Positions 1 to 6,161 of a DNA stretch of 6,162 nt are shown here, piece after piece. A program made the position numbers and the translations under genes. Within the stretch, counting starts at the first letter, position 1, and every line of letters begins with the position of its first letter. Origin of the DNA: Treponema sp. (GTDB taxonomy: Bacteria; Spirochaetota; Spirochaetia; Treponematales; Breznakiellaceae); the NCBI GenBank assembly GCA_031290325.1, contig JAITNU010000133.1, positions 1-6,162 of the forward strand, read 5' to 3'. The notes beneath the pieces were generated by a model. It ran no database searches. It saw only the letters and a list, made by a program, of their open reading frames with translations, and had not been told where the DNA came from.

Positions 1-754
1 CTGAGGAGAGCACGGCGTCCCGGTAGCGATCAAGCCCGGTTTCGGTAAAAAAATCTTTTTTCAGCACCGCGTTGCTGTCAGGATTGGTAACAAAAAGCCC
101 CTGCTTATTCAGGAAATAGATATGCTGTTCCGGCGTGGATATCCTTTCATTCAGCATATCCCCCAGAAAACCTATGGAGACGTTACCGGAAACAACGCCC
201 CGATCCTGTTTCTGTTTATCATAGATGTTGATCGATATGGCGGTGGTAAGGTTGCCGGTAGCCGCATCAACATAGGGAGCCGCATAGGAGATTTGCCCGC
301 CTTTTGCCTTGGCGCCGGTAAACCAGGTTCTTATAGTATTATCCCACGTTGTATCCGGGCGCCAATCGGTGCTGAATGCCGCGAACCCTCCTGGCTCATA
401 CCAGGGAATATTGCCGGAACAGTAGATCAGCACCACCTCGGTCTGGGTGGCCATAATGTCCCGGAACAGATCATGCAGGGCGATCTCGTCCGGGGCTTCT
501 GTAGCCATAATAGGCACTGCCGCGACTGCCGTCTGTCGTACCAGGGCTGACCACTGGCTGAATTTAGCCACTACCATATCCCCTATATGGTCAAGATTTT
601 CTCTGGTATCGGTTTCAATCTGACTATAAGACAAGCTCCGGAAACTGATAAAAAACATCGCCGATGCGGATACCGTGATAAGCCCAATGACCGTTAAAGA
701 AATAACCGTAAAGAGTTCAGCAAAAGAAGCCTTCTTCCAGACCTTATACGCCAT
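1..754 (-). CDS. dCache sensor, N-terminal part of a probable methyl-accepting chemotaxis protein (cut by window edge)
   Basis: An open frame of 251 codons runs from an ATG at 754 to the left edge without a stop. A strong ribosome site (GGAGGGAGG) lies a few bases upstream. The protein begins MAYKVWKK, followed by one hydrophobic segment at about residues 14-36, then a periplasmic region. That region has dCache hallmarks: an R-x-W at 142-144, PYVDAATG at 160-167, and a strand ending GVVSGNVSIG at 186-195, followed by the start of the membrane-distal to membrane-proximal linker (YFLNKQGLFVTNPDS). In this family the domain binds small ligands outside the cytoplasmic membrane and signals inward. 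The output domain lies outside the window. A chemoreceptor is the likeliest, but a histidine kinase or diguanylate cyclase with the same sensor cannot be excluded. A sigma-70-like promoter directly upstream suggests independent transcription. Confidence 0.85.
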   Translation of the reverse strand, partial: MAYKVWKKASFAELFTVISLTVIGLITVSASAMFFISFRSLSYSQIETDTRENLDHIGDMVVAKFSQWSALVRQTAVAAVPIMATEAPDEIALHDLFRDIMATQTEVVLIYCSGNIPWYEPGGFAAFSTDWRPDTTWDNTIRTWFTGAKAKGGQISYAAPYVDAATGNLTTAISINIYDKQKQDRGVVSGNVSIGFLGDMLNERISTPEQHIYFLNKQGLFVTNPDSNAVLKKDFFTETGLDRYRDAVLSS

Positions 755-791
755 TCTAGCCCTCCCTCCGAGAGTATGATGAGAAAATTAT

Positions 792-820
792 ATTATAATC
801 TTCAATTAGATATATGACAA
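792..820 (-). promoter_or_regulatory. Sigma-70-like promoter of the dCache receptor gene
   Basis: On the minus strand TTGTCA (820-815) is followed after exactly 17 bp by a perfect TATAAT (797-792). Transcription would start near 785, leaving a leader of about 30 nt that contains the GGAGGGAGG ribosome site before the ATG at 754. The motif is of housekeeping type, not the sigma-28 type often used for chemotaxis genes. A 10-bp direct repeat has one copy inside the spacer and one upstream. Confidence 0.65.
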
Positions 821-843
821 GAGAAATTTGATGATCTTCAATT
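799..843. repeat. Pair of 10-bp direct repeats around the receptor promoter
   Basis: ATCTTCAATT occurs at 799-808 and again at 834-843, 35 bp apart start to start. Read with the receptor gene the unit is AATTGAAGAT. One copy sits in the promoter spacer, the other about 14 bp upstream of the -35 box. This placement would suit an operator pair, but 10 bp in AT-rich DNA can recur by chance. Confidence 0.35.
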
Positions 844-860
844 CGGAACATACGGATAGC

Positions 861-2210
861 TTAAATCTCTAAAGAATCCTCGTATACGATGGTACCGGTT
901 TCAACGCTGATGGCCTGGATTCTCAGGCGGCGCAGGTTGCTGGAACCGGTAATCGTGCAGGTGATAAGGGTATTCACCCCAAGCATCTGACCTATTGAAA
1001 CTGCGGAGGCATCACTGACTTCACCGGAGGACTGAAACTGCTTTTCCGCTTCTACTAACTGAAGATTTTGACGATCCACAATAGTTACCGTATTAACCAG
1101 GGTAGTGGTCATTTCTCCAATAATATATTCCATAAGCTGAGGCTCAAGCGCGGAAATATTCAAAATCGAAATCCTTGATTCCCGGGGAAGTTTGGCGATG
1201 ATATTCGCCACTGCTTGTTTGATGGCGCGGTCAACCAGGGTATTGGAACTGAAATACTGTTCCTCCAGGGTCCTGCTGTCGGCTAGGGTCTGCTCCATAC
1301 GGGCCAGTTCGGTTCCCGCCTTGAGATTCCCCGTTTCGTCCTCAAGCTGCTGCATCAGTACTATTGCCTCAGGCAGGTTCCCCGATACTTCGGTAAGAAT
1401 GGCTGCATTGTAGGCAGCGGCAAAACTGCCGGTATCTTCATAGATCTGGTGGTACAACTTGAGGGCGATCTTGTAGCTTCCCAACTTCACCTGGGCGTCC
1501 GCCTCTTTCATGCGGCGTTTCACCTCTTTGTCTTTTGACGTTTCTGTTGCCAGCGTCCGCTTTTCTGTTGCCCTCCACGGCGCGACATCGCGGTTCAGTA
1601 AGCGTAATGTTCTCTCTACTATGACTTGTGCCAGATCAAAGGACGTGCTGAGTTCTGCTGACTTTTCTTTATGATCACTGGCGGTTCCTGACTTATTAAC
1701 CTGACTGATGATACTGCCATCCCGCGCCCGTACAAGGCGGTAGGTAAAATCGAGCTTTACCTCCCGATCATACATGGTTCGTGTCCGATCAACAGGATCC
1801 TCACCCGAATAGTCGGTGTACTTCTCTGTGTGGAAACTGTTTGTTACCGAAACCGCGATAATTGTACCGGTAAAAAGGGCGTCCACCATAGTGGCGTAAC
1901 TTTGCCCTGCCTGCTCCAGCCGTGAAACCTCAGAAGCTGCCACCGGGGTAAAGTGCTTGGTACCCACGATAATCTCATTAACCGTACTGGTTAACAGGTG
2001 GGCAACCTGTTTTTGCAGGTCCGAAGTATCAGCGGTCTCAAAAGGCATAACTGCCAGCCGCTTAATACCACTGGTGTCCATGGTGGGCAGTTTGGTAACT
2101 CTTACGGGAATTGTTGTCGCACATGCAATCAAGCTCATTATTACTAACACCAATAATGACCTATAGAAAAAAGAGAAAAAAGAGAAAAAACGTGGACTAT
2201 ACTTCATCAT
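861..2210 (-). CDS. Lipoprotein with two CsgG/LpoB-like domains flanking a TPR-like segment
   Basis: This 449-residue protein starts with a lipoprotein signal peptide: a Phe-rich n-region with R17, a hydrophobic core at 19-28, and lipobox L-I-A-C with the lipidated Cys at 30. It is therefore predicted to be membrane-anchored and periplasmic or surface-exposed. Residues 49-58 (IKRLAVMPFE) open a first CsgG/TolB-N-like half ending near 205. Residues 230-295 are helical and TPR-like (a G-x-Y-x-x-A-L-x-x-Y unit, then a G-N-x-x-E-A unit). Residues 346-449 form a second half with VDRQNL, FQSSGEVSD, SIGQMLG and a final strand of the LRIQAISVETG type, as in CsgG/LpoB/FlgO-like proteins. The precise role is unknown; peptidoglycan-synthase activation, outer-membrane assembly and secretion are all possible. 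Two ATG codons stand in tandem (2210 and 2207). The ribosome site AGAAGG is better spaced for the second. The gene follows glgA after 70 nt with no clear functional link. Confidence 0.85.
   Translation of the reverse strand: MMKYSPRFFSFFSFFYRSLLVLVIMSLIACATTIPVRVTKLPTMDTSGIKRLAVMPFETADTSDLQKQVAHLLTSTVNEIIVGTKHFTPVAASEVSRLEQAGQSYATMVDALFTGTIIAVSVTNSFHTEKYTDYSGEDPVDRTRTMYDREVKLDFTYRLVRARDGSIISQVNKSGTASDHKEKSAELSTSFDLAQVIVERTLRLLNRDVAPWRATEKRTLATETSKDKEVKRRMKEADAQVKLGSYKIALKLYHQIYEDTGSFAAAYNAAILTEVSGNLPEAIVLMQQLEDETGNLKAGTELARMEQTLADSRTLEEQYFSSNTLVDRAIKQAVANIIAKLPRESRISILNISALEPQLMEYIIGEMTTTLVNTVTIVDRQNLQLVEAEKQFQSSGEVSDASAVSIGQMLGVNTLITCTITGSSNLRRLRIQAISVETGTIVYEDSLEI
2166..2190. repeat. 9-bp tandem repeat (GAGAAAAAA) in the signal-peptide coding region
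   Basis: Three runs of six A separated by GAG or preceded by G give a 9-bp period over 2166-2190. On the coding strand they are T6 runs separated by CTC and encode the FFSFFSFF stretch at about residues 8-15 of the lipoprotein. Gain or loss of a whole unit would keep the frame and change the n-region by three residues. Slippage within a T6 run would shift the frame. Confidence 0.75.
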
Positions 2211-2280
2211 GCTACCTTCTGATGCTTTAGAAATATTACATACCTGCTAACCCCATCCAAGGAATTAACAGGAAAAAAAA

Positions 2281-3783
2281 CTACACTGATGCGAGGCCCT
2301 TTTTATACAGCTCAAGGTACTGCTTTGCCGACTTTTCCCAGGAAAAATCCTGCCCCATACCGGTAAGGCGCATCTTTTCAATCTGGGAACGGCATTCGTA
2401 GTAGGCCCATACTGCCCAGCCCACGGTATCGTATATGGCGCGGGGAGTAAGGTCGTCAAACATGAATCCTGTGCCTTCCCCGGTATCCTGGTTGAACTTG
2501 ACCACCGTGTCCGCAAGGCCGCCGGTATTCCGCACAATGGGCAGGGTTCCGTAGGCCAGGGAATACATCTGGTTAAGTCCGCTCGGTTCGTACCGGCTGG
2601 GCATGAGGAAAAAGTCGCTTCCTGCCTCAATGAGGTGGCTTTCCGTTTCAGCGTAGCCGATGTGGGCCTTAAAGTTGGAAAGCCGGTACGCAAGACTTTT
2701 TATTTCGTTTTCACACCAGGCGTCACCGGAACCAAGGAGTACCAACTGGAGCTTCATATCATTGCAGATAGACCAGGCGGAACCATAGGCCGGGCCAAAG
2801 AGTTCCCCCACCCCTTTTTGCTCGGTAAGGCGGGTTACCATGCCTATGACGGGGATGTCCGGATCAACCGGTAAATTGAACTCCCGCTGGAGCGCTTCCT
2901 TGGCCTTCCACTTTCCCTTCATGTCCTGCCGGCTATAGGGCGGGGCAATCGCGATCTGCTGTTTCGGGTTCCACAGGTAGGTATCGTTTTGGGGGTTCCA
3001 GACGGTGGTATCGATCCCGTTGAGAATACCGATGTAATCCCCGGAACGATACCGGAGCACCCCGTCTAAACGGAAGCCGTGGGCCTGGGTTTGGGTTTCT
3101 GCCGCATAGGTCGGGGACACGGTGTTGAGTTTATCCGCACTGTTAATTCCCGCCTTGAGGATGTTCATCATGTTCCAGTCATCGAAGCCTGTCCAATAAA
3201 ACACATCCCACCCCAGATTGGCATAATAGTAATTATCCTTGCTGTAAATGCCCTGGTACCCCAGATTATGAATGGTTAAGACCGAAATAGTCTTGGCGAA
3301 GCCCCCGGTCCGTTCTCCGTATTTCAGGAACACCGGCACCAGGGCGGTCGGCCAGTCATGGGCGTGGAGCACATCCGGGTACCAACTGAGTTTTCGGCAG
3401 AGCTGGAACGCCGCACGGGAGAAAAAGGTGAAGCGCCGGGGATTATCGAGAAAATCCGGTTCTGAGGGGACTCCGTATATGCCGTCCCTTCCGAAAAACT
3501 GCTCATGATCGATAAAGTACACAGGGATGGGATTTTCTGGAGGGGAACCGGGCAGGTCCGTTGTATAGACGGCGCTCCATTCCTCATGCCCCCCGACAGG
3601 AACCCCCAGGGGGCCTTCAAGTTGCTGCAGCTTCGTCTTGTTGATGCCGTAATACCGGGGTATAACCATACGGACTTCATGTCCAAGCCTGGCCAAGACC
3701 AGGGACAGGGCTGAAACCATGTCTGCTAAACCGCCGGTTTTGGCAAAGGGAACTGCCTCACTGGCGACCATTAAAATTTTCAT
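2281..3783 (-). CDS. glgA: Glycogen (starch) synthase, ADP-glucose type, GT5 family
   Basis: GlgA transfers glucose from ADP-glucose to the non-reducing end of an alpha-1,4-glucan and is the chain-extending step of glycogen storage in the cytoplasm. The 500-residue protein is slightly longer than the 477 of E. coli. The N-terminal GT5 domain carries the ADP-glucose loop K15-T-G-G-L-A-D21, HAHDW at 140-144 and TIHN at 170-173. The C-terminal Rossmann domain carries GILNGID at 252-258, TRLTEQKG at 317-324 (R318 and K323 being the expected phosphate-contacting pair) and EPSGLNQMY from 399, where E399 matches the conserved catalytic-site Glu, followed by NTGGLADTV. No expected active-site residue is missing. 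The ATG at 3783 is preceded by AGGTGAGG at good spacing. The gene lies 84 nt after the ACT-domain gene; a weak promoter may exist there. No other glycogen gene is in view. Confidence 0.96.
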   Translation of the reverse strand: MKILMVASEAVPFAKTGGLADMVSALSLVLARLGHEVRMVIPRYYGINKTKLQQLEGPLGVPVGGHEEWSAVYTTDLPGSPPENPIPVYFIDHEQFFGRDGIYGVPSEPDFLDNPRRFTFFSRAAFQLCRKLSWYPDVLHAHDWPTALVPVFLKYGERTGGFAKTISVLTIHNLGYQGIYSKDNYYYANLGWDVFYWTGFDDWNMMNILKAGINSADKLNTVSPTYAAETQTQAHGFRLDGVLRYRSGDYIGILNGIDTTVWNPQNDTYLWNPKQQIAIAPPYSRQDMKGKWKAKEALQREFNLPVDPDIPVIGMVTRLTEQKGVGELFGPAYGSAWSICNDMKLQLVLLGSGDAWCENEIKSLAYRLSNFKAHIGYAETESHLIEAGSDFFLMPSRYEPSGLNQMYSLAYGTLPIVRNTGGLADTVVKFNQDTGEGTGFMFDDLTPRAIYDTVGWAVWAYYECRSQIEKMRLTGMGQDFSWEKSAKQYLELYKKGLASV

Positions 3784-3867
3784 AGTACCTCACCTTATTG
3801 CTTGTTTGCTTCAATCTACGCGCTCGCATAGAGTGCGACCAAGTGCCTTTCTTCAATAGCGCTGGGT

Positions 3868-4284
3868 TTAAAAGGTCTCAATTGTGGAAAGACCGTTTGC
3901 CCTGACGATTTGAAGACCCTTTTCATGATCCTCAAGTTTAAAGATGACTACTGCCTTCCCAGGCTTGGTCGACAAAGAGGCATAGAGGTACTCGATGTTG
4001 ACCTTGGAGTTCTGAAACAGCTCCATCACCTGGGCAAGGCTGCCGGGGGCATCCTCAATTTCCAGCGCAGCCACCGGAGTCTCCCTGGTGGTGAACCCCG
4101 CGTCGTTCAGCGCTTTTATGGCGGCCTCATTGTTGTTCACAATGAGGCGTAAGATGCCGAAATCCGCGGTATCGGCGATGCTGATGGCCCGCAGATTGAT
4201 CCCCGCCTGGGCGAGTACCCGCGTAACATCTCCAAGGCGGCCTGCATTGTTTTCCAGAAATACGGATATTTGTCGTAGCTGCAT
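3868..4284 (-). CDS. Tandem ACT-domain protein, partner of the adjacent phenylacetate-CoA ligase
   Basis: The 138 residues form two ACT domains and nothing else. The first (about 4-68) shows SVFLENNAGRLGDVTRVL, then INLRAISIADTADFGILRL. The second (about 71-135) shows ALEIEDAPGSLAQVMEL, then VNIEYLYASLS. ACT domains bind small ligands, usually amino acids, at domain interfaces. This stand-alone double-ACT type is known as a recurrent neighbour of PaaK-type ligases in anaerobic bacteria and archaea, so a role in sensing aromatic amino acids or aryl acids is a reasonable inference, though unproven. The gene follows the ligase after only 10 nt. Its ribosome site AAGGAG overlaps the ligase TAA stop, so translation is probably coupled. 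No catalytic motif is present. Confidence 0.92.
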   Translation of the reverse strand: MQLRQISVFLENNAGRLGDVTRVLAQAGINLRAISIADTADFGILRLIVNNNEAAIKALNDAGFTTRETPVAALEIEDAPGSLAQVMELFQNSKVNIEYLYASLSTKPGKAVVIFKLEDHEKGLQIVRANGLSTIETF

Positions 4285-4294
4285 GATTAGCTCC

Positions 4295-5596
4295 TTATAT
4301 GGTACGGTTATCGATCACCCGTTTTGACTTGCCCATGGACCGTTCTATGGTTTTCGGTTCCACCAGTTTGACCTTGACGCCGATCATGAGTTTTGATTTC
4401 ATGACATTTTCGATTTTGGCCCGCAGGCCCTCAAGCCCTTTGGTTTCATCGCTGAAGAACTCCTTCTTCACCTCAACCTGGAGTTCCACTTCATCCAGAT
4501 GGGTGGCCCCCCGGTTCACCACGATGAGGTAATGGGGGTCCGTGCCTTCAATCTCGATGAGGGCTTGCTCAATCTGGCTGGGGAACACGTTCACCCCCCG
4601 GATGATGAGCATGTCGTCGGTGCGGCCAAAGAGCCGGTTCATCCTCACGGTAGTGCGTCCGCAGGAACAAGGCTCCCGCCGGAAGAAGGTGACGTCCCGG
4701 GTCCGATAGCGGAGGAGGGGCGTGCCTTCCTTGGTCAGGGTGGTAAAGACCAGTTCCCCCTTTTCACCCTCAGGCAAGACCTTACCGCTTGCAGGATCGA
4801 TGATCTCAGGGTAAAAGAGGTCCTCGTTGATGTGAAGCCCATCCTGAGCCTCACATTCAAAGGCCACCCCCGGCCCGATGATCTCGGTTAGACCATAGAT
4901 ATCGTAGGCGTGCATATTGTAGCGTTCCTCGATTTCCCGGCGCATGTTCTCGCTCCAGGGTTCGGCGCCAAAGCAACCCTTGTTGAGGGGCAGGCTTTTG
5001 AGGTCAATGCCGGCCTCTTCCGCTTCTTCCGCTATGTACAGGGCATAAGAAGGGGTGCAGGTGAGGATAGTGGAACCAAAGGACTGCATCACCATGAGCT
5101 GCCGCTGGGTATTCCCCGATGACATGGGAATGACATTGGCCCCCAGGGTCTTTGCCCCATAATGGGCACCCAGCCCCCCGGTAAAGAGGCCATAGCCGTA
5201 ACAGTTCTGCACCGTATCGTCCCTGGTGCCCCCGGCTCCTGCAAGGGTCCGGGCCATGGCCTCGCCCCAAATCTCGATGTCCTTTTTGGTGTAAGCATCC
5301 ACCACCGGAACCCCGGTGGTTCCCGAAGACATGTGGATCTCCTCAAGATGCGACCGGGGACAGGCCAGGAGGCCATAAGGATAGGTCTCCCGCAGATCGT
5401 CCTTGGTGGTAAAGGGCAACCGGGCAATATCCTCAAGTCCATGGATATCCCGGGGCCTGACCTTCATCTCATCCATGCGCTGCCGGTAGAAGGGAACATC
5501 GGCATAGAGTTTTTCTACCAGATTTTTAAGACGGGCAAATTGCAGCTTTTTCCGCGCTTCCCCGTCCATTGCTTCGTATTCAGGGTTAAAAATCAC
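4295..5596 (-). CDS. paaK: Phenylacetate-CoA ligase (PaaK-type adenylate-forming enzyme)
   Basis: The enzyme activates an aryl acid such as phenylacetate with ATP and joins it to coenzyme A. At 433 residues it has the full family length. Visible motifs are the P-loop SSGTTG at 90-95, the FGAEPW segment at 209-214, YGLTE at 234-238 with GPGV just after, LRYRTRD at 295-301 with the ribose-binding Asp at 301, GRTDDMLIIRGVNVFPSQIE at 324-343, and a C-terminal lid with K423 in RSMGKSKRVID. A CSCGR motif at 310-314 is usual in the family. The start is GTG at 5596, preceded by GGGAGG five bases upstream. It gives the family-typical N-terminus IFNPEYEAM; the next in-frame ATG, at codon 10, would lose this. 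In anaerobes such enzymes often work with 2-oxoacid:ferredoxin oxidoreductases of aromatic amino acid breakdown, but no such gene is in view. Exact substrate is inferred, since indoleacetate-type acids are also possible. Confidence 0.93.
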   Translation of the reverse strand: MIFNPEYEAMDGEARKKLQFARLKNLVEKLYADVPFYRQRMDEMKVRPRDIHGLEDIARLPFTTKDDLRETYPYGLLACPRSHLEEIHMSSGTTGVPVVDAYTKKDIEIWGEAMARTLAGAGGTRDDTVQNCYGYGLFTGGLGAHYGAKTLGANVIPMSSGNTQRQLMVMQSFGSTILTCTPSYALYIAEEAEEAGIDLKSLPLNKGCFGAEPWSENMRREIEERYNMHAYDIYGLTEIIGPGVAFECEAQDGLHINEDLFYPEIIDPASGKVLPEGEKGELVFTTLTKEGTPLLRYRTRDVTFFRREPCSCGRTTVRMNRLFGRTDDMLIIRGVNVFPSQIEQALIEIEGTDPHYLIVVNRGATHLDEVELQVEVKKEFFSDETKGLEGLRAKIENVMKSKLMIGVKVKLVEPKTIERSMGKSKRVIDNRTI

Positions 5597-5636
5597 TACT
5601 TCCTCCCTATTTGAGTATATATGATTTTTTTTACTA

Positions 5637-5664
5637 ACTATATTGATAATATACCTTTTGTTAA
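5637..5664 (-). promoter_or_regulatory. Candidate promoter of the paaK-ACT unit
   Basis: On the minus strand TTAACA (5664-5659) and TATAGT (5642-5637) are 16 bp apart, which would start transcription near 5630. An alternative -10 box TATATT lies inside the 17-bp repeat at 5640-5656 but has no good -35 at the right distance. The region is strongly AT-rich, so the exact boxes are uncertain. Confidence 0.35.
5640..5656. repeat. Left arm of a perfect 17-bp inverted repeat, on the paaK side
   Basis: ATATTGATAATATACCT here is the exact reverse complement of 5774-5790. Matching ends sharply at both borders. The arm covers the putative paaK promoter, 44-60 nt upstream of the GTG start. Confidence 0.85.
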
Positions 5665-5752
5665 GAAAAGACTATCCTTTAGTATGGTTTAGCTCAATAT
5701 ATGAGGAGCTTCAATAATTTCAAAAAATTTTTAGCGGATCCCCTGAGATCGC

Positions 5753-5782
5753 TTGACATTTTTATGTATATTCAGGTATATT
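5753..5782 (+). promoter_or_regulatory. Promoter of tRNA-Lys
   Basis: A perfect TTGACA at 5753-5758 is followed after 18 bp by TATATT at 5777-5782. Transcription would begin around 5789, only a few bases before the mature tRNA 5' end at 5793. The -10 box falls inside the right arm of the 17-bp inverted repeat. Confidence 0.8.
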
Positions 5783-5790
5783 ATCAATAT
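5774..5790. repeat. Right arm of the perfect 17-bp inverted repeat, on the tRNA side
   Basis: AGGTATATTATCAATAT here mirrors 5640-5656, with 117 bp between the arms. It covers the -10 box and probable start point of the tRNA-Lys promoter. Confidence 0.85.
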
Positions 5791-5792
5791 CC

Positions 5793-5865
5793 GGGCCGCT
5801 AGCTCAGTAGGTAGAGCAACGCCCTTTTAAGGCGTGGGTCGGGGGTTCGAATCCCGCGCGGCTCA
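5793..5865 (+). tRNA. tRNA-Lys, anticodon TTT
   Basis: The sequence folds into a full cloverleaf of 73 nt. The acceptor stem pairs 5793-5799 with 5858-5864 (one G-U), with A5865 as discriminator base. The D stem GCTC/GAGC is at 5802-5805 and 5814-5817. The anticodon stem is ACGCC/GGCGT, with loop CTTTTAA at 5824-5830 and anticodon TTT at 5826-5828. The variable loop is five bases and the T loop is TTCGAAT at 5846-5852. The T stem (5841-5845 with 5853-5857) contains one G-G mismatch at positions 50:64. CCA is not encoded and must be added after transcription. The gene has its own promoter and terminator and no other tRNA in its transcript. Confidence 0.97.
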
Positions 5866-5875
5866 TTTGTAATTG

Positions 5876-5910
5876 CTTGCTGCATAGAAATTATGCAGCA
5901 AGATTTTGTT
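5876..5910 (+). terminator. Rho-independent terminator of tRNA-Lys
   Basis: CTTGCTGCATA (5876-5886) and TATGCAGCAAG (5892-5902) form a perfect 11-bp stem with a five-base loop, followed by ATTTTGTT. It lies 10 nt after the tRNA. The opposite side has no comparable T-run, so it should work mainly on the plus strand. Confidence 0.88.
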
Positions 5911-6017
5911 CCATATTAGAACTGTGTGGTACCGTGTACATTATTTTTTCTCTTTCGGAGGAATAACAGGCCACGTATATCGAAACCCTTCACTATCGAG
6001 CGCAGGTCGGACTATAA

Positions 6018-6161
6018 AGCCTTCCTGATTATCCTCAATATGGCATCCGGGCTACTTATTTGGGGTATTCCGACCTCAAGACAACCAACCTCCATTCGAC
6101 GACCATCCGGGACATCGGGAAAAAGATAGAGGCCGCGGTTGGTGAGCCGGAGGCGCCGTGA
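6018..6161 (+). pseudogene. Possible decayed tyrosine recombinase (integrase), C-terminal end
   Basis: After a TAA at 6015 the frame stays open for 47 codons to a TGA at 6159 and has no ATG start. It reads YGIRATYLGYSDLKTT from 6039, then NLHSTTIRDIGKKIEAAVG. This resembles the end of tyrosine recombinases, where a segment like DIRTIQ-x-LGHSDLKTT-x-x-Y-x-H carries the catalytic His/Trp-equivalent and the nucleophilic Tyr. Here the LGH histidine is Tyr and the nucleophile position reads His, so the protein would be inactive. The same frame upstream (5967-6014, between stops) reads TLHYRAQ, which might be a worn LRHxFAT box, but that match is weak. The position just downstream of tRNA-Lys fits an integrated element. 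The identification rests on one short block; chance resemblance is possible. The rest of 5911-6017 shows no feature I can name. Confidence 0.42.

Noticed and set aside
122..550. Plus-strand open frame of 142 codons
   Set aside because: It lies entirely antisense to the dCache receptor frame, which has a good promoter, ribosome site and recognisable domain. The plus-strand product shows no family features.
2273..2280. Run of eight T on the minus strand immediately after the glgA stop, like a terminator tail
   Set aside because: I found no GC-rich hairpin directly upstream of it, so an intrinsic terminator is not supported.
3784..3867. Possible glgA promoter (TTGGTC, 18 bp, TAGATT) and a small hairpin (TCGCA/TGCGA at 3824-3838)
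   Set aside because: The boxes are poor matches and the five-base stem lacks a T-run, so neither a promoter nor a terminator can be asserted.
5701..5802. Short plus-strand frame starting ATG-AGG-AGC, 33 codons
   Set aside because: It has no ribosome site, runs through the tRNA-Lys promoter and ends inside the tRNA gene, so it is a chance frame.
5926..6129. Plus-strand frame of 67 codons beginning with GTG
   Set aside because: No ribosome site precedes the GTG and the product resembles nothing I know. The overlapping frame ending at 6161 gives the recombinase-like block instead.
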